From: Burkholderia sp. NRF60-BP8
GTDB taxonomy: Bacteria > Pseudomonadota > Gammaproteobacteria > Burkholderiales > Burkholderiaceae
Direction of reading: 5' to 3'
DNA length: 64,000 bases
NCBI RefSeq assembly: GCF_001522585.2
Contig: NZ_CP013373.1
Location: 744,001-808,000, forward strand
Shown here: in pieces, positions 36,663 to 43,957 of the stretch
Numbering within the stretch: position 1 is the stretch's first letter
Layout of the letters: each line of letters opens with the position of its first letter
Program-made: the position numbers and the translations under genes
The notes under the pieces: model-generated
What the model saw: only the letters and a program-made list of their open reading frames with translations
Told to the model about the DNA's origin: nothing
Databases searched by the model: none

Positions 36663-36791
36663 GATGTGTCCTTGTCGAGAAGAGTGAGGAGGGCGGCGGG
36701 TGCCGCGATCTCGGGCGATGCAAGGCTATTCTGATCGCTCGCGCTGATAGTTTCGATACGCTAGAGTGTCGATTTTTAGCGCAATCGTCTC

Positions 36792-37739
36792 ATGGATGCA
36801 TTGAGTCAACTGCTGTCGCTCGGTCGCAGCCATGTCGAGCTCGACGTGCGCTGCCTGCTCGACGGCCCGTTCTCGATGCCGCACGACCCGCTGCCGCCCG
36901 GCGAGGCCGCGTTCCATCTGGTACTGGCCGGAACCTGCCAACTGCGTGCCGCCGACGGGCGCACGCTGCAACTCGCTGACGGCGATTTCGTGCTGCTGCC
37001 CGCCGGCGACGCGCACGACCTGCTCGATGCGGCGGGCAGCCGGTCGAAGCTGCTCGTGCCGCTGCGCGATTCGAGTGCCGGCGACGGCGCGGTGCTGCCG
37101 GTCAAATCGAATCTCGATCCGGCCGACCCGGGCAGCGCGAGCGTCGATCTGCTCTGCGGACGGTTTGTCTATGCGCGCGGCGCGGGCGAACTGCTGATGC
37201 GCACGCTGCCGCGGGTGTTGCACGTCGGGTTGCGCGACGCATCGGGTGCCGCGCCGCTGCAACTGCTGACGAGCGTGCTGCGTACCGAGGCGTCGAACAT
37301 GCAGCCGGGCGCCGGCGCGATCGTGAACGCGCTCGGGCAGACGCTGCTCGCGTATGCACTGCGTGCATACGGCCGCGGCGCGCGTGTGCCGTCCGGCTGG
37401 CTCGCGCTGGCGGCCGATGCGCGCCTCGGCCCGTCGGTCCGGGCCGTGCTGCAGGCGCCGGCGCAACCGTGGACGGTCGAATCGCTCGGCGCCGCGGTGG
37501 CGATGTCGCGCGCGACCTATGCGAGGCATTTCCGCGAGAAGGCCGGGATGAGCGTCGGCGCATTCGTCGCGCAGATCAGGATGATGCATGCGTGCGCGCT
37601 GCTGCAGGACACGCAGCGCGGGCAGGCGGAAATCGGGCAGGCGGTCGGTTACCAGTCCGAGGCCGCATTCGGCAAGGCGTTTCGCGCGGTGCTCGGCACG
37701 ACGCCGGGGCGCTGGCGCCGCGCGCGGCGCGAAACGTGA
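36792..37739 (+). CDS. AraC-family transcriptional regulator with cupin sensor
   Basis: A 315-residue regulator. Residues about 10-190 form a cupin-type ligand domain (ADGDFVLLPAGDAHDL) and the C-terminal 100 residues two helix-turn-helix motifs: WTVESLGAAVAMSRATYARHF and AEIGQAVGYQSEAAFGKAFR. This architecture is common next to genes for CMD/AhpD-like or oxidoreductase proteins, and the divergent AhpD-like gene is the likely target. The inducer is unknown. Confidence 0.9.
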   Translation: MDALSQLLSLGRSHVELDVRCLLDGPFSMPHDPLPPGEAAFHLVLAGTCQLRAADGRTLQLADGDFVLLPAGDAHDLLDAAGSRSKLLVPLRDSSAGDGAVLPVKSNLDPADPGSASVDLLCGRFVYARGAGELLMRTLPRVLHVGLRDASGAAPLQLLTSVLRTEASNMQPGAGAIVNALGQTLLAYALRAYGRGARVPSGWLALAADARLGPSVRAVLQAPAQPWTVESLGAAVAMSRATYARHFREKAGMSVGAFVAQIRMMHACALLQDTQRGQAEIGQAVGYQSEAAFGKAFRAVLGTTPGRWRRARRET

Positions 37740-37842
37740 ACTTGCGAGCGCGCGCGTCGTGACGCGCGCCAAAGCTGCTACCATGCGCAAAACGCAGTTC
37801 AACGAAAACGATTTCGAACAACAAGAAAGAGAGGGCAAAGCA

Positions 37843-38286
37843 ATGAACCAGACCACCATCCAGCAACCGTCGTTCGCGTTCGTGGCTGCCTCGTGGGCCG
37901 CGCTGCTCGCCGGTTTCGCGGCATTCCTGATCGGGCTCTGGAACGCCGGCATGCAGCTCAACGAGAAGGGCTACTACTTCACCGTGCTGGTGTTCGGCCT
38001 CTATGCGGCGATCTCGCTGCAGAAGAGCGTGCGCGATCGCGCGGAAGGCATTCCCGTCACCGGCATCTACTACGGCCTCAGCTGGATTGCGCTGTTGCTG
38101 TCGATCGCGCTGCTGATCGTTGGCCTGTTCAACGCGACGCTTCAATTGAGCGAGAAGGGCTTTTACGCGATGTCGTTCGTGCTCGCGCTGTTCGGCTCGG
38201 TGGCCGTGCAGAAGAACACGCGCGATTTGCAGAACGCGAAGCCGCGCTATACCGACGCCGATTCCGCGCCGTCGGTCCACGAGTGA
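37843..38286 (+). CDS. YiaA/YiaB-family inner-membrane protein
   Basis: A 147-residue membrane protein with four hydrophobic segments arranged as two repeats of a two-helix unit. Each unit ends in a loop and a KGxY/KGFY pattern (AGMQLNEKGYYFTVLVFGLYAAISLQKSVRD and ATLQLSEKGFYAMSFVLALFGSVAVQKNTRD), which is the yiaA/B domain. A GAGAGGG box precedes the ATG at 37843. Function is unknown in this family. It is the last chromosomal gene before the mobilizable element. Confidence 0.85.
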   Translation: MNQTTIQQPSFAFVAASWAALLAGFAAFLIGLWNAGMQLNEKGYYFTVLVFGLYAAISLQKSVRDRAEGIPVTGIYYGLSWIALLLSIALLIVGLFNATLQLSEKGFYAMSFVLALFGSVAVQKNTRDLQNAKPRYTDADSAPSVHE

Positions 38287-38368
38287 TATCGCGTGCAGCG
38301 GGCGCCTGCCGTCCTTTCGTTTCGTTATGCCATCGTGCACGACGAAGAAGATACTTTGGCCTCGCTAA

Positions 38369-39409
38369 TTAGCGACCTATCTCTATCGATGGCTCGCAAC
38401 TATTTTCAGGGCGTGGCTCGTCCGCATATGGCGTACGTTGCATGTAATACGAATCGCGAAACCCCTGCGTGACAGCCCGAGGCGACTGTGGCGCCTCTGG
38501 GTTTAGGGTCCGGACTGGCATTCGCCGAGCAAAGTCTGCGATGTTCATCGCCATTTCGCGGTCTTCGGGGGAATCGGAATGAGCCAAGGTGCGCGCGACT
38601 TTATACCAGTTGCCTAGCGTCTCCATGTGGGCGCCCCACATTGCACATCGGGTCTCGATGTCGATGGCATGCGTGCCATTGAAAGGGTGACCGCCTCGTA
38701 ACGCCACCCGGAGCGCCGCTTGTTTAGGAAAGTACTGTATTTGCCCGCGTACTGTTCTAGAAGTAGCGTTCGCGTCGACGCCGCGTGCCTGCAATTGCTG
38801 CGCGAATGCTTCTCGCCAACGATGCAAATCCTGCTTTCGGGGATTGAGCCGACGGCCGTCGGGGCCACGCGCATGGACGCATAAATGTACATGGGGATGC
38901 GCTTCGTCATTGTGCAGTGCGAATACATATGGTCGTCCATCACCAAATGTTTCCTGGGCGAACATCCTTGCTGCATCCCATACGACCTCGCTATCGGTAC
39001 CAGGCGGCATCGAGAGCACCACATTGAGGGTTTCCCTGCGTTTGCTTTCATTTGGAATGCCCCAACTGCCCCAGTGCCACTGCTCGAAAAGATCCTGCAA
39101 TGCCATTTCTCCGGAGATCATGCGTCCGTCTTGATCCTCCAGATCAACGCTACCATGTCGCGAAATGTATCGCAGATGGCGCCGAACCGCCTTCATTCCC
39201 TGCGTGCCCGATGCTTTGTTCGATATCTTCACCATTACTTCGGGCGCCCTTCGAAGCGTTCGGGCGATCCTTTCGCGCAAATGTAGCGCGTCCTGCTGTA
39301 AGGCCCAGTGGGGCAGATGCAGGCCCCGGGCGTGGCGAAGTGCACTGGGGAATAGCCGATCTCCCCAGTTCACCAAGAGTGCATCAACATAGGTCTTTGG
39401 GAACGGCAT
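38369..39409 (-). CDS. Relaxase / mobilization nuclease (MobA/VirD2-like)
   Basis: A 346-residue protein of the relaxase/mobilization nuclease family, which nicks DNA at oriT to start conjugative transfer. The three-histidine metal motif is readable as HNDEAHPHVHLCVHARG (about residues 166-182). Family segments VMVKISNKASGTQGMKAVRRHLRYISRHG precede it, with a candidate catalytic Tyr in RYISRHG. It lies one base after the MobC-like gene on the same strand. Codon use is less GC-rich than in flanking genes. It lacks a primase or helicase domain, so it is a minimal relaxase needing a helper plasmid or ICE. The oriT was not found. Confidence 0.82.
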   Translation of the reverse strand: MPFPKTYVDALLVNWGDRLFPSALRHARGLHLPHWALQQDALHLRERIARTLRRAPEVMVKISNKASGTQGMKAVRRHLRYISRHGSVDLEDQDGRMISGEMALQDLFEQWHWGSWGIPNESKRRETLNVVLSMPPGTDSEVVWDAARMFAQETFGDGRPYVFALHNDEAHPHVHLCVHARGPDGRRLNPRKQDLHRWREAFAQQLQARGVDANATSRTVRGQIQYFPKQAALRVALRGGHPFNGTHAIDIETRCAMWGAHMETLGNWYKVARTLAHSDSPEDREMAMNIADFARRMPVRTLNPEAPQSPRAVTQGFRDSYYMQRTPYADEPRPENSCEPSIEIGR

Positions 39410-39410
39410 T

Positions 39411-39959
39411 TTAACGACTCCAGCGATCTAGATTGCTTCGCAAAAGCGTCGCTGTGGTACGCAAATGTGCCTCTATTGTGGTGCGGACTTGCTCCCAGTT
39501 AAACGACTTATTGCAATCGTTCGTGGCTGCTTCTCTTGCACATTCGCCGAGCAGCGTTCGGATTATTGCGAGCTGCTTATTTGACTCCGCAACAAGCATC
39601 ATCTCTCTGCTGCTAAGTTGCGGTTCGCCGGTAAGCTTCGCCCGAACCAAGGCGACGATCCAACGGTTCGGCGTGAAACCGCGAACGTAAGCTATCCCCC
39701 TAACGCGTTCCAGTTCGGCGTTGGTAAGTCCGATCGAGACGCGTGCGCACGGCCCATTGCGAGCAGGTAGCGTCTGCGGCGCCCGGGGTTGAGTTTCTGC
39801 AACACCAACTGTTTCGGTAATGATTCGCCGCAATTCCTCACTCGGCGTCACACCACGTTGCGCACACCATGTTGCCCATCGGGATTTTAGCGTTCCCAAT
39901 TCCACGCTTAGTCGAGACCGACCAGGTGTACCAGCCTTGTGTCGTACGCTCGTAGTCAT
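39411..39959 (-). CDS. MobC-like mobilization accessory protein
   Basis: A 182-residue protein. The middle, GPCARVSIGLTNAELERVRGIAYVRGFTPNRWIVALVRAKLTG, has the ribbon-helix-helix look and position of MobC/plasmid mobilization relaxosome proteins, which bind oriT and help the relaxase. A GGAGG box lies 7 bases upstream of the ATG at 39959. It is coupled to the relaxase gene (stop and start separated by one base). The family assignment rests on context and weak similarity. Confidence 0.65.
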   Translation of the reverse strand: MTTSVRHKAGTPGRSRLSVELGTLKSRWATWCAQRGVTPSEELRRIITETVGVAETQPRAPQTLPARNGPCARVSIGLTNAELERVRGIAYVRGFTPNRWIVALVRAKLTGEPQLSSREMMLVAESNKQLAIIRTLLGECAREAATNDCNKSFNWEQVRTTIEAHLRTTATLLRSNLDRWSR

Positions 39960-40010
39960 CGATGGTCCTCCGACATCCGTAAGTTCATACGCTTCGCTGC
40001 GAGACGGCAA

Positions 40011-40919
40011 CGAAGGTGATGTCTTGGCAATTGCTTCTCGAACGGCTCGATCGTTCGATTGGCTGCAATAAAGATGCGCTGCGATTCAAAATCGGAAAAG
40101 ACAGCCCAGAGCTGCCGCAGATCAATGGTGCTATCTGCGGCGAGCGGTTCGGGTCCGAGATGTTGACTTTTAATCTAAGCAAGTATCGCGAAGGCGACAA
40201 CTACTAAAGTCAGGAGGGTTCCTCATGCGAGCATTGCTGTCGCGCTGTCCGACTGGCAAGCCGCAGAAGTTCCATCTGCACCGATGCTGCCGGATGCAGT
40301 CCGCCCGTAGGAGGCGTGCAACATTGTTCCGCGACTCGCGTGAGGTGCGCCGCATCGGAGAAATGCAATTGCCCCATCAGCGACTTTCAGGCAAGGACGG
40401 TTTTCTGGATGACCACCTGTATGGGCGGGCTTGTCGCGCGATACAGTGACGTTTCTCACTAGGGACAATTGCAGCGACGCGCAAGCAGCTCTGTATCGAC
40501 AAGGCGTCATGATATGGATCGATGGTGCATCGACGATGTCATCCGATCCGCGCCAATGCGTTTCGCTTGGGTTATCCGCGGATAGTTCGGCCTGCACACC
40601 TCAGTGCTGGGGTGTGGCTTGATAACGTTCCGTTGGATTGCCGCTGCACTAATGCTTCCGTAGTTGGCTCAGCGTGATCGACATCGGCTGCTTGTTCGAT
40701 GAAGTCGAGCAAATCGCTTTCATGAAAGCAATTGAGTATCACGGCGGGCAGTCGTGCACATTTGGTCACCGAGCCGGTTCGGCGACCCTTGGACTCACTC
40801 TGGTTTCAAAAGGACCGGGCGTAGCTGCTCCCGATGGAAGGGGGCGCGTGCTGAGTTTGAAGTTGTCATTCATGAGCTTCTGCTGCGCGCACACATTCGA
40901 CGGGTCGCCGCGGACTGAG
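40011..40919. other. 909-bp stretch of the mobile element without a confident gene
   Basis: Several short frames are open on both strands. The best are a plus-strand frame at 40016-40207 with protein-like composition, the plus-strand 40225-40449 frame with a strong ribosome-binding site (listed separately), and a minus-strand frame at 40572-40769 starting with GTG. None matches a family I know. The element's oriT may lie here, upstream of the mob genes, but I found no convincing nic-like sequence. Confidence 0.4.
40225..40449 (+). CDS. Possible small basic protein of the mobile element
   Basis: A 74-residue frame starting MRALLSRCPTGKPQKFHLHR. CAGGAGG lies 6 bases before the ATG, a near-ideal ribosome-binding site and the main support. 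The protein is rich in Arg, His and Cys and resembles no family known to me. A longer frame overlaps it on the opposite strand, so it may still be spurious. Confidence 0.3.
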   Translation: MRALLSRCPTGKPQKFHLHRCCRMQSARRRRATLFRDSREVRRIGEMQLPHQRLSGKDGFLDDHLYGRACRAIQ

Positions 40920-41381
40920 TCAGGACTGTTGCGTGTCCGATGATTCAATTGAGACGCACATAAGCGGTTCGCCGTGTGCCGGAGAGCTTGGCGGCTCAAG
41001 ACGGAGAATGAAGTCGAAGTACCGAGTCGACAGCTTTGCCAGTTGCTCTTGTACTGCTCCCAAGTGAATGAGGCATTGGGCGTCCCAGTTCATTCCCACG
41101 ACGAGTTCGCTCGTAACGCCATTCCACTCACTCAGAAGAATCGCAGCGACACGGGCGTTTTCCTCGGCGAATCGCTCGATGCGCTGTTCGATATAGCGCT
41201 TATCATCACGCATGAGCGTGCCGGTTATGCGCAAAGATACCGTGTTTGCGATCGGATCATGGTGGATGTGCACGGTCGCGATGCCGCACAGATGGCGCGA
41301 AACCCGATCAAGTTGTTCGTTCTCGATGTCCTCTTGGACTGAAATCGCTCCAGACAACGTATAGATTGCAGGCTCTTCCAT
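40920..41381 (-). CDS. Unknown element protein, paralogue of the next gene (153 aa)
   Basis: A 153-residue soluble protein of unknown function. AGGAG precedes the ATG at 41381. The central segment VHIHHDPIANTVSLRITGTLMRDDKRYIEQRIERFAEEN matches, in pattern and spacing, the segment of the 111-residue protein encoded immediately upstream (VYFATDAVTHTLMLRISGALTDAEMKSIETALTGFSQKW). Both begin with a short strand containing SGA or CGA. The alternating strand-helix look faintly recalls STAS-like or SpoIIAA folds, which is only an impression. It lies behind the repressor-controlled promoter at 41901-41874. Confidence 0.7.
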   Translation of the reverse strand: MEEPAIYTLSGAISVQEDIENEQLDRVSRHLCGIATVHIHHDPIANTVSLRITGTLMRDDKRYIEQRIERFAEENARVAAILLSEWNGVTSELVVGMNWDAQCLIHLGAVQEQLAKLSTRYFDFILRLEPPSSPAHGEPLMCVSIESSDTQQS

Positions 41382-41438
41382 GGTGGCTCCTGAGCAGATC
41401 GATTGCTTTCTCTTTTCCGCTGAAGTGGGGCAACAACA

Positions 41439-41774
41439 TCAATTCCATACGCGGTCCGAGGTGGGACACGATGAGCCGACATGCAACGCTATGCCGATAG
41501 GGACGAATGTCGATTCACCATAGCGGGTTCGACGGAAGAAGGCTCCACCTCGCGCCCATTTCTGGGAAAATCCGGTTAGCGCGGTTTCGATCGATTTCAT
41601 CTCTGCATCCGTGAGTGCTCCGCTGATACGGAGCATGAGCGTATGCGTGACTGCATCCGTGGCGAAGTAGACGCGTGCGGCGAATCCGATTCTGTCAACG
41701 AATTGCTGCGCGTGGCTAGGGCGAAAATGATCGAGAACGGGCAATGCACCGCAAATTTCGTAAGTCGTCGACAT
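41439..41774 (-). CDS. Unknown element protein, paralogue of its downstream neighbour (111 aa)
   Basis: A 111-residue protein, first gene after the consensus promoter at 41901-41874. CGGAGAA precedes the ATG at 41774. It shares the conserved core (H/V-T-hydrophobic-LRI-T/S-G-T/A-L then a helix) with the 153-residue protein 57 bases downstream, so the pair arose by duplication. It ends about 40 residues earlier. No family is recognised. Position between an XRE repressor and mob genes suggests a role in maintenance or transfer of the element. Confidence 0.68.
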   Translation of the reverse strand: MSTTYEICGALPVLDHFRPSHAQQFVDRIGFAARVYFATDAVTHTLMLRISGALTDAEMKSIETALTGFSQKWARGGAFFRRTRYGESTFVPIGIALHVGSSCPTSDRVWN

Positions 41775-41873
41775 GGTGGTTCTCCGTGAAGGGGGGCGCC
41801 CTTGTTGTCCGCCCGGCGTACGGGGTGACCTCGGGCGCTGCCATGATGACTCATTCGGACTTGTGTATCGCCA

Positions 41874-41901
41874 ATTATAGGATCAATTGATCCTGTGTCA
41901 A
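41874..41901 (-). promoter_or_regulatory. Consensus sigma-70 promoter with palindromic operator in its spacer
   Basis: On the minus strand TTGACA (41901-41896), a 16-base spacer and TATAAT (41879-41874) match the sigma-70 consensus fully. The spacer contains a perfect 16-bp palindrome, AGGATCAATTGATCCT (41879-41894 on the plus strand), touching the -10 box. A repressor bound here would block RNA polymerase. The divergent XRE gene begins 25 bases from the palindrome and is the obvious candidate repressor. Confidence 0.75.
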
Positions 41902-41918
41902 GAAGGAAATTACCTCGA

Positions 41919-42239
41919 ATGGACGTATTTGGGGAGAGACTGAGGCATGAGCGTTCACGATTGGGCCTCAACCAAACAGAGTTCGCAGCTCTCGGGGCCG
42001 TTAAACAACGCGCGCAATATCAGTACGAGAAGGGCTTGAGGCGTCCTAACTCGGACTATTTGATTGCGATTGCCGCAGCAGGAGTGGACATTCACTATCT
42101 GCTCACAGGGCAGGTAGGAACGTCCCTCGAGAATGATGAGGAGCAACGAGTAGTTGCAGGGTTTCGATCGCTTAATGTGCGCAAACGAGAGGCACTATTA
42201 GCGCTCGTTGAGGCATTTGCCGAATCCTCGCCTCAGTAG
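41919..42239 (+). CDS. XRE-family helix-turn-helix repressor of the mobile element
   Basis: A 106-residue protein. The N-terminal 60 residues are a Cro/C1-type HTH (FGERLRHERSRLGLNQTEFAALGAVKQRAQYQYEKGLRRPN) and the C-terminus is a short helical tail suited to dimerization. The ATG at 41919 has an AGAAGGA box 11 bases upstream. It is divergent from the unknown gene pair and probably binds the palindrome at 41879-41894. Such small repressors control plasmid and ICE transfer genes. Confidence 0.85.
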   Translation: MDVFGERLRHERSRLGLNQTEFAALGAVKQRAQYQYEKGLRRPNSDYLIAIAAAGVDIHYLLTGQVGTSLENDEEQRVVAGFRSLNVRKREALLALVEAFAESSPQ

Positions 42240-42427
42240 GGGCGCTGCGATGAGTCGCTTTGTGTTTGTGTAGCGCGGCCCTTGGAGGCAAGGAAGTGAC
42301 AGCCGATTGCACGCTGCGGATGCTGCACCGGGCTGTCTCTTGGTACTCGCGACGCTTACGGACGCGACTTCGTCGGCCTGTCGGTCGGCAGTTGAGGGGC
42401 GACGGTTCAACATTGACACAACAGATG

Positions 42428-42458
42428 CAAAAAAGCCTCCGCGAAGGAGGCTTTTTGC
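42428..42458. terminator. Bidirectional terminator between the element and tRNA-Lys
   Basis: AAAAAAGCCTCC and GGAGGCTTTTT surround a short GCGAA loop, so both strands have a stem followed by T. It serves the tRNA-Lys transcript from the minus strand, and may also stop plus-strand transcription leaving the mobile element. Confidence 0.85.
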
Positions 42459-42473
42459 ACTATCGAAGATAGT

Positions 42474-42550
42474 TGGTAGGGTGGGAGGGACTCGAACCCT
42501 CGACTCTCTGATTAAAAGTCAGATACTCTAACCAACTGAGTTACCACCCC
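42474..42550 (-). tRNA. tRNA-Lys (anticodon TTT), CCA encoded
   Basis: 77 bases on the minus strand fold as a canonical tRNA: acceptor GGGGTGG with CCACCCT, D arm ACTC/GAGT, anticodon arm TCTGA-CTTTTAA-TCAGA with anticodon TTT (Lys), variable loop GAGTC, T arm GAGGG-TTCGAGT-CCCTC, discriminator A and a genomic CCA. The first acceptor pair is a G-U wobble, which is unusual. It follows cpoB and has its own consensus promoter. Confidence 0.97.
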
Positions 42551-42613
42551 ACGTTCTTGAAACCGGTCGGTTCGTTGCTTCAACAACCTGGGCAACGACC
42601 TAAAGAGCAAAAG

Positions 42614-42642
42614 ATTATAGCGACGGGTTACAGGACTGTCAA
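42614..42642 (-). promoter_or_regulatory. Consensus promoter of tRNA-Lys
   Basis: TTGACA (42642-42637), a 17-base spacer and TATAAT (42619-42614) match sigma-70 consensus exactly on the minus strand, 64 bases before the mature tRNA 5' end. Confidence 0.85.
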
Positions 42643-42658
42643 CGACCCGTCACGATAA

Positions 42659-43408
42659 TTATTTGATCGTTTCGAGCTTGCCTTGGGCCGTCTGCGCCGC
42701 GTTCGACCCGGCGTACTGCGACACGACCTGCTCGAACGTCTTCTTCGCGGCCGCCTTCTGGCCTTGCTCGAGCTGGTTCGTGCCGATCGCCACGAGGGCG
42801 TCGGCCGCGCGCGGGTGCTGCGGGAACTTGCTGACGATCCCTTGCCACGTCGCGGTCGAACCGCGGTAGTCGCGCAGCGCGTATTGCGCGTTGCCGTACC
42901 AGTACTGCGCGGTCGGCTGATAGGGGCTCTGCGGATACTTCGCGATGAACGCACGGAACGACGCCGCCGCCGCCTTGAAGTTGCCGTTGCGGAACTGCTG
43001 CTGCGCCGCGCTGAGCGCATCCGTTTCACCCGGCTGCACGGTGCCTTCGACACCATCGATCGTCGCCTGCTGCGGCTCGAACTTCTTGAGCCGCGTGTCG
43101 AGATCCTGGTAGTACTCCTTCTGCTGCCGCTCGAGCGTCGTCAGCCGGTTCGTCAGATCCTCGTTTTCGCCGCGCAGCGTCGCGACCTGCTGATTCAGCT
43201 GGTCGATACGGCCGGATTGATCGAGGATCGTACGCTGGGCGGCCGACAACTGGCTCGACAGGTTGTCGCTCTTGCTGCGCAGATCGAGTACGGCACGGCG
43301 CGCTTCGTTGTCGTCGAACATGCCGGCGTGCGCCGGCGCGGCCGACCACGCCGCGCCCGCGACGCAGAATGCTGCGGCAACGCGCAGCCAGGTTAAACGG
43401 TGCGTCAT
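42659..43408 (-). CDS. cpoB: Cell division coordinator CpoB (YbgF), Tol-Pal system
   Basis: A 249-residue periplasmic protein that couples the Tol-Pal machine with peptidoglycan synthesis by PBP1B. A Sec signal ends at AHA (about residue 28). Residues about 35-105 form the trimerizing coiled coil (DNLSSQLSAAQRTILDQSGRIDQLNQQVATLRGENEDL). Residues about 130-245 hold three TPR units (AAASFRAFIAKYPQSPYQPTAQYWYGNAQYALRDY). It is last in the tol operon, 19 bases after pal. Confidence 0.94.
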   Translation of the reverse strand: MTHRLTWLRVAAAFCVAGAAWSAAPAHAGMFDDNEARRAVLDLRSKSDNLSSQLSAAQRTILDQSGRIDQLNQQVATLRGENEDLTNRLTTLERQQKEYYQDLDTRLKKFEPQQATIDGVEGTVQPGETDALSAAQQQFRNGNFKAAAASFRAFIAKYPQSPYQPTAQYWYGNAQYALRDYRGSTATWQGIVSKFPQHPRAADALVAIGTNQLEQGQKAAAKKTFEQVVSQYAGSNAAQTAQGKLETIK

Positions 43409-43427
43409 ACGGCGATTCTTCCGTTAC

Positions 43428-43940
43428 TTACTGTTGGTAGACGAGGTCGGCGCGACGGTTCTGCGCCCACGATGCTTCGTCGTGACCCGTTGCCTGCGGC
43501 TTTTCCTTGCCGAGGCTCACGGCTTCCATTTGCGAATCGTTCACGCCGAGCAGGGCCATCGCACGGCGGACGGCTTCCGCACGCTTCTGGCCCAGCGCGA
43601 GGTTGTACTCGCTCGTGCCGCGTTCGTCGGTGTTGCCCTGGATCAGCACGTGGCGTTGCGGGTGGCTCTTCAGATACTGAGCGTGCTGCTGCATCAGCGG
43701 CTGGTACTCGTCCTTCACCGAATAGCTGTCGAAGTCGAAGTAGATGCTGCGCTTCGCGAGCGGGCTGTTCGGGTCGTTCAGCGGATCGACGTTCACTTGC
43801 GCGACGTTGTCCGCGCTCGGCTGCGTGCTGACCGCGCCCGCGTTGTTTGCCTTGTCGTCGAGCTTCACGCCCGACTTGCACGCTGCGAGCGCGCTGATCA
43901 TCATCACGGCCAGGGCCAGACGAGCTTTATTCGACATCAT
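43428..43940 (-). CDS. pal: Peptidoglycan-associated lipoprotein Pal
   Basis: A 170-residue outer-membrane lipoprotein that tethers the envelope to peptidoglycan. Signal MMSNKARLALAVMMISALAAC ends with lipobox LAAC (Cys21). The OmpA-like domain contains IYFDFDSYSVKDEYQPLM, the NTDERGTSEYNLALGQKRA peptidoglycan-binding core, and ASWAQNRRADLVY at the end. AAGGAG precedes the first ATG of two in a row (43940). It lies 17 bases after tolB. Confidence 0.97.
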   Translation of the reverse strand: MMSNKARLALAVMMISALAACKSGVKLDDKANNAGAVSTQPSADNVAQVNVDPLNDPNSPLAKRSIYFDFDSYSVKDEYQPLMQQHAQYLKSHPQRHVLIQGNTDERGTSEYNLALGQKRAEAVRRAMALLGVNDSQMEAVSLGKEKPQATGHDEASWAQNRRADLVYQQ

Positions 43941-43957
43941 GGTTACTCTCCTTGTGG

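Noticed and set aside
40223..40597. A 124-residue minus-strand protein in the mobile element
   Set aside because: Starts with GTG without a Shine-Dalgarno and overlaps a plus-strand frame with a better ribosome-binding site; coding not convincing for either.
38287..42473. Element inserted at the tRNA-Lys 3' end with attL/attR repeats
   Set aside because: I looked for a copy of the tRNA 3' sequence (GGGTTCGAGTCCCTCC) at the left end and did not find it; no integrase is present either.
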